26,776 bases of DNA from JAKSUT01 sp045616505 (GCA_045616505.1 JAZLGV010000123.1:1-26776); one strand, 5' to 3'; counted from the first letter of the stretch, positions 1-7,648 are shown. Notes: generated by a model not told the origin, from the letters alone. Numbers and translations: made by a program.

Positions 1-1
1 A

Positions 2-70
2 AAACCATTTGAAATCGCAGACATTGTTAAAAAAGTTGAAAGCTATTTAGGTGAAAAAGCAGAGGGTTAA
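2..70 (+). CDS. Response regulator receiver domain, C-terminal end (partial)
   Basis: Only the last 22 codons lie in the window. The frame reads K-P-F-E-I-A-D-I-V-K-K-V, then a short helix and a TAA stop. A Lys-Pro-Phe-Glu step followed by an amphipathic helix is the usual end of a CheY-like receiver domain, where the conserved Lys contacts the phosphoryl site. No DNA-binding domain can follow, because the stop comes about 20 residues after the K-P, so this is a stand-alone receiver or a protein with the receiver at its C terminus. It ends 3 bases before the next gene, suggesting co-transcription with the GspE/PilB-like protein. Identification rests on a very short fragment. Confidence 0.6.
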   Translation, partial: KPFEIADIVKKVESYLGEKAEG

Positions 71-73
71 GCT

Positions 74-1462
74 TTGGTAGAACAAGTTGTTACAAATAAA
101 ACATTAGAAAAACTTAAATATGACCTTGTTAGAGAAGGTTTAGTCGAATACGATACTATTGAACAAGCTGAATCTATCGCACTTGCTCAACATATTAACA
201 TTGGACAAGCACTTATCAACTCTGGTTTTTTGAGTGAAGACACATTACTAAAATTTTTGGAAAGCAAATTACATATTCCTTATGTAAACTTGGAAGACTA
301 CACACCTGATAAAAAATGTATAAAATATATTTCTTACGCAGATGCACAACATTTCAAAATTATACCGCTTTTCAAAATTGAAGATGTTTTAACTGTAGCA
401 ATGGCAGACCCTTTTGACCTTTTTGCAATAGACAAAATTGTAGAAACAGCAGGTTGTGCTATTGAACCTGTCATTTCTTCTGAGACATCAATTTTTGCAA
501 AAATTGATGAATATTACAAAAAAGAAAAAGAAATCTGCGAAATCTATACCGACAACAGAAGTTTTGATTATGACTGGAGAGATGAACTTCACAAAGAAGA
601 TCTTTCTGAAGAACATATACAAAAAATTATAAGAGCAATACTTAAACAAGCTATCCTTGAAAATATACACGAAGTATACTTTGAATACATGGAACAAGGA
701 CTTGGAATAAATTTCAAAAAGAATACAGAAGTTATCGATAGAGGCTACATCCCTTCAATCTTAACTCAATCTTTTATTCTTAAACTTAAATCTATCTCAA
801 ATCTTGACCCTACAGTTTCAGAAGTTCCACAAATGGGAAAACTTTGTTTTAAAGTAGATGAAATAAATCTTATCGCAAGTATTTCAACATTCCCAACAAT
901 ACTTGGAGAAAGAATTTCTTTATCAATCTACAAACCACCTAAAAAATTAGACTCAATAATCACAAACCAAGCAGTAATTTCCACTATAAAACAAGCAGTT
1001 GAAGAACCTGGAATAATATTAGTTTGCGGTTCAGCTCTAAGCGGTAAGACTCAAGTAATTTATTCTTTATTACGTGAGATTTCAAACAGCACTAAAAACA
1101 TTATGACAATTGAATCTATTTCTAAATACAATCTTGCCAACATTAATCAATGCGAACTTAACGAAAATATTGGTTTCAACCTTGATAAAGCACTTCGTTT
1201 TATCGAATTCCAATCTCCAGATATTATTTATTTAGAAGGTATTCAAACAAAAGAAGCATTTGACTATTTTTCTAGTCTTGTATTTAAAAACAAAACAATT
1301 ATTACAGAATTTATGGCAAACAACATGTCAGATTTAAGACAAAAACTTTCTTTTGTAGAATTTGAAATGTTTAAATCTCTTATCTCTTGCATGATATTTA
1401 TTCATTCACCAGAAAGTGTTGATGTATTTGATAAGAGCGTTGTTCAAAAATATTTAGCATAA
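74..1462 (+). CDS. Degenerate GspE/PilB-type (type II secretion/type IV pilus) ATPase homologue
   Basis: A 462-residue protein. Residues about 60-150 form an N-terminal T2SSE/MshEN-like domain, with the typical VAMADPFDLFAID stretch at 108-120. Residues about 300-440 correspond to the ATPase core. Walker A is intact (G320-S-A-L-S-G-K-T327). Other core motifs are not: the Asp box TIEDP reads TIES, the Walker B region DPDIIxVGEIRD reads SPDIIYLEGIQT (Gly and Glu swapped, Arg and Asp lost), the STLHTN His box reads ITEFMAN, and the zinc-binding CxxC pairs are missing. The protein is also shorter than the usual 550 or so residues. It may bind nucleotide without normal hydrolysis and act as a regulator or partner of a true PilB/GspE. 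The start is TTG, with AGAGGG just upstream. The gene sits 3 bases after a receiver-domain gene. A diverged but active ATPase is the alternative. Confidence 0.75.
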   Translation: MVEQVVTNKTLEKLKYDLVREGLVEYDTIEQAESIALAQHINIGQALINSGFLSEDTLLKFLESKLHIPYVNLEDYTPDKKCIKYISYADAQHFKIIPLFKIEDVLTVAMADPFDLFAIDKIVETAGCAIEPVISSETSIFAKIDEYYKKEKEICEIYTDNRSFDYDWRDELHKEDLSEEHIQKIIRAILKQAILENIHEVYFEYMEQGLGINFKKNTEVIDRGYIPSILTQSFILKLKSISNLDPTVSEVPQMGKLCFKVDEINLIASISTFPTILGERISLSIYKPPKKLDSIITNQAVISTIKQAVEEPGIILVCGSALSGKTQVIYSLLREISNSTKNIMTIESISKYNLANINQCELNENIGFNLDKALRFIEFQSPDIIYLEGIQTKEAFDYFSSLVFKNKTIITEFMANNMSDLRQKLSFVEFEMFKSLISCMIFIHSPESVDVFDKSVVQKYLA

Positions 1463-1463
1463 A

Positions 1464-2096
1464 CTATTTTAAACTAGAAATAGCTTCTGCAATATCTTTT
1501 GCACCATAAATATAACTTCCTGCAACTAATGAATTTGCACCATTTGACGTGCAAATTTTACCTGTTTCACTATTTATACCACCATCAACTTGTATAATTA
1601 AATCTTTATGTGCGTTTTGCTTTATTTCTGGAATTTTATCAGCACAATCTTGCATAAATGCTTGACCTCCAAACCCTGGTTCTACGGTCATTACCAATAA
1701 CAAATCTAAAATAGGTAAATATTTTATAATCTCACTAGCTTTTGTTTTAGGCTTGATTGACATCCCAACTTTTGCACCTGATTTTTTTATCATATCAACA
1801 ATATTTTCTACATCAGAAACCGCTTCATAATGAAACGTAATAATATCAGCGCCTGCATTTCTAAAAGCCTCAACATATTTTTCAGGATTTTCAATCATCA
1901 AATGAACATCCAAAGGAACACGTGAAACTTTTTTCAATGATTTTACAACAGGAACTCCTATCGTAATATTTGGAACAAAATGCCCATCCATGACATCGAC
2001 ATGAATCCAATCAGCACCACAATCTTCTACTTTTTTTATATCACGCTCTAAATTCGCAAAATCTGCTGATAATATTGATGGAGATATTATTGTCAT
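1464..2096 (-). CDS. rpe: Ribulose-phosphate 3-epimerase
   Basis: A 210-residue TIM-barrel enzyme interconverting D-ribulose 5-phosphate and D-xylulose 5-phosphate in the pentose phosphate pathway, in the cytoplasm. Visible hallmarks are the N-terminal SPSILSADF strand, the metal- and substrate-binding HVDVMDGHFVPN segment, DVHLMIENP, VMTVEPGFGGQ and the phosphate-binding VDGGIN loop. The length is normal. An AGGTG ribosome-binding site lies 7 bases before the ATG. It is the last gene of the pyrH-frr-cdsA-rnc-rpe run, starting 13 bases after rnc stops. Its 3' end meets the convergent ATPase-like gene with a single base between the stop codons, leaving no room for a separate terminator. Confidence 0.97.
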   Translation of the reverse strand: MTIISPSILSADFANLERDIKKVEDCGADWIHVDVMDGHFVPNITIGVPVVKSLKKVSRVPLDVHLMIENPEKYVEAFRNAGADIITFHYEAVSDVENIVDMIKKSGAKVGMSIKPKTKASEIIKYLPILDLLLVMTVEPGFGGQAFMQDCADKIPEIKQNAHKDLIIQVDGGINSETGKICTSNGANSLVAGSYIYGAKDIAEAISSLK

Positions 2097-2109
2097 ATAA
2101 AAACACCTA

Positions 2110-2808
2110 TTATTTTGTAATACCTAATGATTTACAAGCTTCATACGCAGAATTAATTTCAGCTTCTTTTTTATTCTTACCTTCACCTTTTGCTAAAACT
2201 TTACCATTATATGAAACTTCTACTATAAATATTTTATCATGTTCTGGACCTTTTGTTTCAACAACTTGATATATTGGCAAATCTTTATTTTGAGCTTGTG
2301 TATATTCTTGCAAAATTGATTTTGCATTCAATACATCCAAATTTTCACTTAAATCTTCTACTTCCTTTTTAAAGATTTTTTCTAAATAAGAAAAAAGTTC
2401 ACCTGTTTTCCCTGATAAATAATAAGCACCTAATACAGCCTCAAACGCACAAGCAATTATTGAAGTTTTCTTTCTTCCTCCTGTTTTTTCTTCTTGTTTG
2501 CCTAAAATCAACAATTTATCTAATCCAATTTCCACACCCAATTTTGCCAAAGTAGCGTCTGAAACTAAAACCCCACGCATTTTAGTCATTTCACCTTCTC
2601 TAAAATCAGGATATTTTTTATATAAATAATCAGACATAAAAAGTTTTAAAACAGCATCGCCTAAAAATTCTAATCTTTCATAACTTTCAATTATACCAAT
2701 AGAATTTTCGCCAGTATAAGAAGTATGAGTAAGAGCCTGCTTAAACAGGCTCTCTTGTTCAATTTCTATACCATAAATTTTTTCTAAATCTGTTTTACAA
2801 AATTCCAT
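2110..2808 (-). CDS. rnc: Ribonuclease III
   Basis: A 232-residue double-stranded-RNA endonuclease for rRNA and mRNA processing. The nuclease domain spans about 1-150 with the signature ERLEFLGDAVL (E44-L54), containing catalytic Glu47 and Asp51. A double-stranded-RNA-binding domain covers about 155-228 and ends in GEGKNKKEAEINSAYEAC. One residue is odd. The second metal-binding motif, normally ADxFEA, reads A119-C-A-F-E-A124, so the usual Asp (equivalent to E. coli Asp114) is Cys120 while Glu123 is kept. The gene overlaps cdsA by 14 bases, and its ribosome-binding site (AAAGGA) is unusually far from the ATG, so translation may be coupled to cdsA. Overall fold and family are clear; full catalytic strength is less so. 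Confidence 0.95.
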   Translation of the reverse strand: MEFCKTDLEKIYGIEIEQESLFKQALTHTSYTGENSIGIIESYERLEFLGDAVLKLFMSDYLYKKYPDFREGEMTKMRGVLVSDATLAKLGVEIGLDKLLILGKQEEKTGGRKKTSIIACAFEAVLGAYYLSGKTGELFSYLEKIFKKEVEDLSENLDVLNAKSILQEYTQAQNKDLPIYQVVETKGPEHDKIFIVEVSYNGKVLAKGEGKNKKEAEINSAYEACKSLGITK

Positions 2809-3718
2809 GTGCTTTTAAAATGTCCTTTATAAAGTTTATGAAATCAACACCTAATTGATGAGAAACAACAAAATAATTTAGGTAATAATACATAACAGGA
2901 ATAGTGAAAACATAACTATCGGTTCTATCTAAAAAACCACCATGACCAGGAAGTAAATCACCTGAATCTTTAACCCCTGCATCTCTTTTAATCAAAGACT
3001 CACAAAGGTCACCTATTTGAGCAAAAGTTGTGCATAACAAACCAAGAATTATAGTATTATAAATTCCTAAATTTATAAAATGCCCAACAATCAAAGCACC
3101 GATAACTGCACAAAAAGCACCACCTACTGAACCTTCAATAGTTTTTTTAGGACTTACTGTAGGTGCTAATTTATGTTTTCCAAATTTTTTACCAAAATAA
3201 TAACAACCTGTATCTGTTAATAAAACAGTAACAAATAAGAAAATTACAAATCCTAAACCGTCATTTTGAATGTTCAATTTCAACAAACCTAACGGATAAT
3301 CAGAATTTATACCTCTTATAGAAAGCAAATGAAGCGGAAACCAACCACTATAAATAAAACCTAAAATAGTTGTAGCGGCATTTGCTATATAAGGTTGTCT
3401 GCCTTTAAATAACACCCACAAAAAAGCGACAACAGAACAAAGAGTTAATGCAGGTGCTATCAAATCAAATCTATGGAAATAAATCAAAAGAGCTAAAATC
3501 AAATCTGAAAGTAATATAACTTTCAAACTTGGATAAAAGCCTTTATTTTTTAGAATTTTCACATATTCTTTTGAACCGATTATAATGAACAAAGTCAACA
3601 TTAAAAGCAGAGCAATTCCGCCAAAGAACAAACACGACAATACTATAATAGCGATGATTGTACCTGTAATTACTCTGTTAATGCTATTCTTTTTTACTAC
3701 TACTTGTTCTTCTTCCAT
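2795..3718 (-). CDS. cdsA: Phosphatidate cytidylyltransferase (CDP-diacylglycerol synthase)
   Basis: A 307-residue polytopic inner-membrane enzyme that makes CDP-diacylglycerol from phosphatidate and CTP, the entry point to phospholipid synthesis. About seven or eight hydrophobic segments are visible. The family signature lies at about 241-267: S-L-I-K-R, then a Lys-Asp pair (V-K-D-S), and LPGHGGFLDRTD, holding the metal-binding Asp residues. The start codon overlaps the frr stop by one base (TAATG), as expected for a coupled operon, and the 3' end overlaps rnc. Position after pyrH and frr is the classic bacterial order, though uppS, often between frr and cdsA, is absent here. Confidence 0.96.
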   Translation of the reverse strand: MEEEQVVVKKNSINRVITGTIIAIIVLSCLFFGGIALLLMLTLFIIIGSKEYVKILKNKGFYPSLKVILLSDLILALLIYFHRFDLIAPALTLCSVVAFLWVLFKGRQPYIANAATTILGFIYSGWFPLHLLSIRGINSDYPLGLLKLNIQNDGLGFVIFLFVTVLLTDTGCYYFGKKFGKHKLAPTVSPKKTIEGSVGGAFCAVIGALIVGHFINLGIYNTIILGLLCTTFAQIGDLCESLIKRDAGVKDSGDLLPGHGGFLDRTDSYVFTIPVMYYYLNYFVVSHQLGVDFINFIKDILKAHGIL

Positions 3719-4284
3719 TATACAGTCATAACCTCTTTTTCTTTTTCTGTAACTAAAGAATCTATTATACCTGTATATTTGTCTGTAAGTTTTTGAACTT
3801 CGTCTTGTTTATCTTTAATTACGTCTTCTGGAAGATTTTCTGATTTTTCAAGTTTTTTCAAACCATCAACCATATCACGACGTGCATTTCTAATAACTAC
3901 TTTTGAATCTTCACCGATTTTTTTAACGTCTTTTGAAATTTCACGTCTTCTTTCTTCTGTTAGAGGAGGGAAAGCTAATCTCAAAACAACACCATCAGAG
4001 TTTGGTGTAATACCAATTTCTGCCTTAATGATTGCTTTTTCAATTTCTTTCATAATGGTTTTGTCATAAGGAGTAATAACAAGTGTTGTACCATCTTGAA
4101 CAGAAACTTGTGACATCTGTCTTAATGGTGTTGGAGCTCCATAATAATCAACCAAAACTTTATCTAAAATCATAGGATTAGCACGACCAGAACGAATTTG
4201 ACCTAATTCTTTTTTAAGCTGGTTCAAAGCTTTTTCCATTTTTTCTTCGCCATTTAAAAATAATTCATCAACTGCTTCTGACAT
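3718..4284 (-). CDS. frr: Ribosome recycling factor
   Basis: A 188-residue protein that, with EF-G, splits post-termination ribosomes. The family is clear from the C-terminal half of the three-helix bundle and the conserved segments GRANPMILDKVLVDYYGAP, LVITPYDK, PNSDGVVLRLAFPPLTEERR and RNARRD. Length is close to the usual 185. A strong AGGAGG ribosome-binding site lies 5 bases before the ATG and overlaps the end of pyrH. The stop overlaps the cdsA start by one base. Confidence 0.98.
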   Translation of the reverse strand: MSEAVDELFLNGEEKMEKALNQLKKELGQIRSGRANPMILDKVLVDYYGAPTPLRQMSQVSVQDGTTLVITPYDKTIMKEIEKAIIKAEIGITPNSDGVVLRLAFPPLTEERRREISKDVKKIGEDSKVVIRNARRDMVDGLKKLEKSENLPEDVIKDKQDEVQKLTDKYTGIIDSLVTEKEKEVMTV

Positions 4285-4285
4285 G

Positions 4286-5011
4286 TTATCCTCCTATATA
4301 AGTTCCTATTTCTTTTGAATGTAAAATATTCACAATACTATCTTTTGCTTTAAAATCAAAAACTTCAATTGGAATATTGTTTTGTTTGCACATAGCACAT
4401 GCTGCTGTATCCATAACTTTTAAACCATTCACAATAATTTCATCATAAGTCATTCTTTCAATTTTCTTTGCTTCAGGATGAGTTTTTGGATCAGCAGTAT
4501 AAACACCATCTACACCATTTTTAGCCATCAACATTGCTTCTGCTCCGATTTCTGAAGCTCTTAAAGCTGCTGCTGTATCAGTTGTAAAGAATGGGTTTCC
4601 TGTACCAGCTGCGAATATAACTACACGACCTTTTTCAAGGTGTCTTATTGCTTTAAATCTCAAATATGGTTCTGCAATTTGATTCATTTGAATTGCAGTT
4701 TGAACTCTACAAGGAACTGAAATTGATTTCAAAGCACTTTGTAAAGCCAAAGCGTTCATTACAGTAGCTAGCATACCAACATAATCACCACTTGCTTGAT
4801 CCATGCCAAAACTTTCAGAATTTCTTACACCTCTGAAAATATTTCCGCCACCAATAACTACGGCAATTTCAGCGCCTGTATCTTTTGCTTTTTTAATTTC
4901 TGATGCGATTTGTTGCAACGGAGAAACATCAATACCAAAGTCTTTTGAACCTAACAATGCTTCACCACTAACTTTTAATAAAATTCTTTTATATTTTAAT
5001 TCTTCAACCAT
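4286..5011 (-). CDS. pyrH: UMP kinase
   Basis: A 241-residue amino-acid-kinase-fold enzyme phosphorylating UMP to UDP with ATP, in pyrimidine nucleotide synthesis. Key segments are the N-terminal RILLKVSGEAL (phosphate-binding Lys and Ser-Gly), IGGGNIFRG, DYVGMLATVMNALAL, FAAGTGNPFFTTDTAAALRA and NGVDGVYTADPK. Length matches the family. A GGTGG ribosome-binding site lies close before the ATG. It is the first gene of the pyrH-frr-cdsA-rnc-rpe run; a perfect inverted repeat at 5052-5078 lies 41-67 bases upstream. Confidence 0.98.
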   Translation of the reverse strand: MVEELKYKRILLKVSGEALLGSKDFGIDVSPLQQIASEIKKAKDTGAEIAVVIGGGNIFRGVRNSESFGMDQASGDYVGMLATVMNALALQSALKSISVPCRVQTAIQMNQIAEPYLRFKAIRHLEKGRVVIFAAGTGNPFFTTDTAAALRASEIGAEAMLMAKNGVDGVYTADPKTHPEAKKIERMTYDEIIVNGLKVMDTAACAMCKQNNIPIEVFDFKAKDSIVNILHSKEIGTYIGG

Positions 5012-5051
5012 TAGCCACCAACTTCTTTACACTCACTATAACTTCAATTAT

Positions 5052-5078
5052 TTTACTTTAAATCTTTTATAAAGTAAA
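5052..5078. repeat. Perfect inverted repeat upstream of pyrH
   Basis: TTTACTTTA (5052-5060) and TAAAGTAAA (5070-5078) are exact reverse complements separated by 9 bases. The element sits between the rpsU terminator and the pyrH start, where an operator or a transcript hairpin would lie. The left arm plus loop (5052-5070) occurs again exactly at 14983-15001. Function unknown; chance is possible in such AT-rich DNA. Confidence 0.5.
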
Positions 5079-5088
5079 GAATAGATTT

Positions 5089-5122
5089 AAAAAAGGGTAC
5101 AGAAATTAATCCATACCCTTTA
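5089..5122 (-). terminator. Rho-independent terminator after rpsU
   Basis: Read on the minus strand, AAAGGGTA and TACCCTTT pair as an 8-bp stem around a 14-base loop, followed by a run of T. It begins about 10 bases after the rpsU stop and precedes pyrH, so rpsU can be a separate transcription unit. Confidence 0.8.
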
Positions 5123-5131
5123 AATTCTTAT

Positions 5132-5302
5132 TTATTTTCTCTTACGAGCTGTTTCAGATTTGCGTTTTCTTTTTACGCTAGGTTTTTCATAACGTTCACG
5201 TCTTTTTACTTCTGACAAAGTACCTGCTTTTTGAACTTTCTTTTTGAATCTTCTCAAAGCACTTTCAAGACTTTCGTTTTCACCTACTTTTACTTCTGGC
5301 AT
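5132..5302 (-). CDS. rpsU: Small ribosomal subunit protein bS21
   Basis: A 56-residue, very basic protein of the 30S subunit, located near the anti-Shine-Dalgarno end of 16S rRNA. The sequence MPEVKVGENESLESALRR with the later FKKKVQKAGTLSEVKRRE and KPSVKRKRK tail is typical of the family. The open frame can be extended five codons to a GTG at 5317. I chose the internal ATG because the DNA before it reads AAGGTGGTGA, nearly a perfect anti-16S match and well placed for that ATG, and because known S21 proteins begin M-P. It has its own promoter (5354-5381) and terminator (5089-5122). Confidence 0.95.
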   Translation of the reverse strand: MPEVKVGENESLESALRRFKKKVQKAGTLSEVKRRERYEKPSVKRKRKSETARKRK

Positions 5303-5353
5303 TCGCTTTCTCACCACCTTCTATAATTGGTTAATAATATTTCGGCTAAATTA

Positions 5354-5381
5354 ATAATACACCAAAAATATTATATTTCAA
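5354..5381 (-). promoter_or_regulatory. rpsU: Probable sigma-70-type promoter of rpsU
   Basis: On the minus strand TTGAAA (5381-5376) and TATTAT (5359-5354) are 16 bases apart, placing the start of transcription about 45 bases before the rpsU ATG. Both hexamers are near consensus. Confidence 0.55.
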
Positions 5382-5392
5382 GTGTTTTGATA

Positions 5393-6355
5393 TTATCTGT
5401 TTTCGATAACTATTTTAAATGGTTTTTGAATGCAGAAATTTTTATGACCTATTTTCATTTTAAAAAGTCTTTTATCAATCTTTTCATAACGGTCTAAAAC
5501 ATAATCTCTATGTTTTAACAGCTCATTTTCTGGCAAAATCATGCTCTTTTTATTTGCCTCAATAAGTCTATAAAACCAAAAAGAAAGGTCATCTCGTTTC
5601 ATACCTTTAAAATCTTGTTTATAAATTTGCAATTGCATTTCAACATCTTTATCTGAAAATTTCATTCCAATTTTTGTCAAAATACTTTTATATACAACTT
5701 TTAGGGCTTCTTCTTGTTTTTGATTATTCTGCTTTGATAATTGACCTTTTCTTCTTGTGTAAACCATTAAAACATCTTTTAAATTAGCCATTTTAGCTTT
5801 TTTACACATTGCATTTGCCCAAAGTGCATAATCTTCACCAAAATTTAGCATTTCAGAATAAAATAAATTATTTTCTATAAAAAACTTTCTTCTTAACATC
5901 ATAATAGGATTAGCAAATGCAGAATTAAAAAGAAGTAATATTTTCAATTCATCGTCACTTGTTGTAACACTAGCAACACCTGATTTATTAGAAAATCTAT
6001 ATGCTCCACCTAAAACAGAAACATCTTCATGGCTATCTAAATACTCAACTTGTAACTTAAATCTATCTTTCACATAAACATCATCACTATCACAAATTGC
6101 AATATATTCACCTTGCGCCATCAACATACCTGAATTTCTAGCCACACCAGGGCCAGAATTTTTAGCAAGTTTTCTATATTTTATACGATTATCATTAAAT
6201 TTTTCAAAATATTCTTTATAATCTATACTTGAAGCATCATCAACTACAATCAATTCAAAATCTTCAAATGATTGAGATAAAATGCTTTTCATAGTTTTAT
6301 CTAAATACTCGTAAGGAGTATTATAAAGAGCCATTACTGCAGATACTTTTGGCAT
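5393..6355 (-). CDS. Family 2 (GT-A fold) glycosyltransferase
   Basis: A 320-residue protein expected to move a sugar from a nucleotide-sugar to a surface glycan acceptor. The GT-A domain spans about 1-210: the strand PKVSAVMALYNTP, a turn at QSFEDFELIVVDDAS, NSGPGVARNSGM (nucleotide-binding) and the metal-binding acidic cluster ICDSDD near residue 90. The region FGEDYALWANAMCKKAK supplies the usual catalytic-base segment (GEDY.LW). The C-terminal 110 residues are basic and without transmembrane segments. An AGGAGG site precedes the ATG. It lies next to the rfbBC dTDP-sugar genes in the same direction, so a role in O-antigen or capsule assembly is likely. Donor and acceptor cannot be read from the sequence. 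Confidence 0.88.
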   Translation of the reverse strand: MPKVSAVMALYNTPYEYLDKTMKSILSQSFEDFELIVVDDASSIDYKEYFEKFNDNRIKYRKLAKNSGPGVARNSGMLMAQGEYIAICDSDDVYVKDRFKLQVEYLDSHEDVSVLGGAYRFSNKSGVASVTTSDDELKILLLFNSAFANPIMMLRRKFFIENNLFYSEMLNFGEDYALWANAMCKKAKMANLKDVLMVYTRRKGQLSKQNNQKQEEALKVVYKSILTKIGMKFSDKDVEMQLQIYKQDFKGMKRDDLSFWFYRLIEANKKSMILPENELLKHRDYVLDRYEKIDKRLFKMKIGHKNFCIQKPFKIVIENR

Positions 6356-6393
6356 TTAGCCTCCTGTTTTATCCTTGTTTTCACAAATCTTAC

Positions 6394-6413
6394 ATCATTA
6401 AATTTCTAATGAT
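6394..6413. repeat. Small inverted repeat upstream of the glycosyltransferase gene
   Basis: ATCATTA and TAATGAT pair exactly around a 6-base loop, about 40-60 bases before the glycosyltransferase ATG. It could be an operator or leader hairpin; chance is also possible. The rest of the gap 6356-6666 contains only the promoter-like element at 6497-6505, a short weak open frame and the rfbB terminator. Confidence 0.3.
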
Positions 6414-6496
6414 TTCAAATCTTTTCTCCCATAAAAGATAACTAATTATGTCATAAATTTCATTTTATGGCAAATTATTAAAACAATACAACAATA

Positions 6497-6505
6497 TGGT
6501 ATAAT
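6497..6505 (+). promoter_or_regulatory. Extended -10 promoter element (TGGTATAAT)
   Basis: A perfect TATAAT at 6500-6505 preceded by TG at the extended -10 position. No good -35 is visible, which extended -10 promoters tolerate. It points into the 42-codon frame at 6536-6664, convergent with rfbB. Confidence 0.45.
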
Positions 6506-6535
6506 ATCTATCATAGCAAAGGTTAAAACAGAAAA

Positions 6536-6664
6536 ATGATATTCAAATTTATAAACAAAGAAAATTTCAAACTTCTAACATTATTATCAAAAAACTTTAA
6601 AGGGGTATTTGTAGAATACAAAATACCCACTTTAAAAGAATTAAAAAAAATGTTTAAGAAATAA
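6536..6664 (+). CDS. Possible 42-residue small protein (weak)
   Basis: An ATG-to-TAA frame encoding a basic peptide, beginning MIFKFINKEN and ending in a Lys-rich helix (TLKELKKMFKK). In favour: it lies about 30 bases after a perfect extended -10 element and fills an otherwise empty gap. Against: the ribosome-binding site is poor (AAAGG about 12 bases away), the composition is what AT-rich DNA gives by chance, and its second half contains the strong hairpin that serves as terminator for rfbB on the other strand. I do not recognise it in any family. It could instead be a small RNA or nothing. Confidence 0.22.
   Translation: MIFKFINKENFKLLTLLSKNFKGVFVEYKIPTLKELKKMFKK
6590..6636 (-). terminator. 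Rho-independent terminator of the rfbC-rfbB unit
   Basis: A long hairpin: TTTAAAG, GGGTATTT and GTA (6596-6613) pair with TAC, AAATACCC and CTTTAAA (6617-6636), with two bulged A residues and a 3-base loop. On the minus strand it is followed by GTTTTTTG, and it begins about 30 bases after the rfbB stop. On the plus strand the hairpin is not followed by T, so it acts mainly for rfbB. Confidence 0.78.
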
Positions 6665-6666
6665 AA

Positions 6667-7647
6667 TTATTTATTATTTCTTTTTGCTTCTATGGTATCC
6701 ATCCAATCTTGGTTCTTCAAATACCAATCGATTGTCAATTTTATACCTTCTTCAAATGTAATAGATGGTTTCCAGCCTAATTCAGCTGTGATTTTATCGT
6801 TTGAAATAGCATAACGTCTATCATGACCAAGTCTATCTTCTACATATTTGATAGAACTTTCATCTTTACCCATCGCATCTAAAATCAAATGAGTAATTTC
6901 CATGTTTGTTTTTTCGTTATGACCACCAATATTGTAAACTTCACCAAATTTACCTTTATGTAAAACAACATCAATTGCTTCGCAGTGGTCATATACATAT
7001 AACCAATCTCTTACGTTCAAACCATCACCATAAACAGGAACTTTTTCACCTTTTTTCAATTGTGAAATAAAGAATGGAATAAGTTTTTCTGGATATTGGT
7101 ATGGACCGTAGTTGTTAGAACAACGAGTATTCAAAACAGGAAGTTTATATGTTTCATAATATGCTCTAACCAACAAATCAGCACTTGCTTTTGAAGCAGA
7201 ATATGGTGAATTTGGTTGAATTGGAGTTGTTTCGTAGAAATATCCTGTCGCTCCTAATGTACCGTAAACTTCATCTGTACTAACTTGTAAATATTTTTCA
7301 ATACCGATTTCTTTACATGCTTGCAACAAATTCAAAGTACCTTGAACGTTTGTTTCTACAAATATTTCAGGATGTTTAATAGAATTATCAACGTGACTTT
7401 CTGCAGCAAAGTTTACTACATAATCAACTTCTTTTACTAATTCTCTAACAAGTTCTCTATCACAGATATTACCGTGAACGAATTTATAATTTGGATTATT
7501 TTCTACGTCTTTTAAGTTATCTAAATTTCCGCAATATGTAAGTGCGTCAATGTTTATAATTTTATAATCAGGGTGTTTTTTTAGCATATGTCTAACAAAA
7601 CAATTTCCGATAAAACCAGCACCACCGGTTACTAAAACTTTTTTCAT
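6667..7647 (-). CDS. rfbB: dTDP-glucose 4,6-dehydratase
   Basis: A 326-residue extended short-chain dehydrogenase converting dTDP-glucose to dTDP-4-keto-6-deoxyglucose, the second step to dTDP-rhamnose and related sugars. Visible are the NAD-binding VTGGAGFIG, the catalytic STDEVYG (Thr-Asp-Glu), the Tyr/Lys pair in YSASKAS, and NNYGPYQYPEKLIPFF and VRDWLYVYDHC, typical of RmlB. The open frame can be extended seven codons to 7668, but that would overlap rfbC. The ATG at 7647 is preceded by AAGGA at good spacing and begins MKKVLVTGG, so I chose it. It lies one base after the rfbC stop. No rfbA or rfbD is in the window. Confidence 0.96.
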   Translation of the reverse strand: MKKVLVTGGAGFIGNCFVRHMLKKHPDYKIINIDALTYCGNLDNLKDVENNPNYKFVHGNICDRELVRELVKEVDYVVNFAAESHVDNSIKHPEIFVETNVQGTLNLLQACKEIGIEKYLQVSTDEVYGTLGATGYFYETTPIQPNSPYSASKASADLLVRAYYETYKLPVLNTRCSNNYGPYQYPEKLIPFFISQLKKGEKVPVYGDGLNVRDWLYVYDHCEAIDVVLHKGKFGEVYNIGGHNEKTNMEITHLILDAMGKDESSIKYVEDRLGHDRRYAISNDKITAELGWKPSITFEEGIKLTIDWYLKNQDWMDTIEAKRNNK

Positions 7648-7648
7648 A

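Noticed and set aside
5303..5317. Five-codon N-terminal extension of rpsU from GTG
   Set aside because: The extension is the Shine-Dalgarno region AAGGTGGTGA for the internal ATG, and S21 proteins normally begin M-P.
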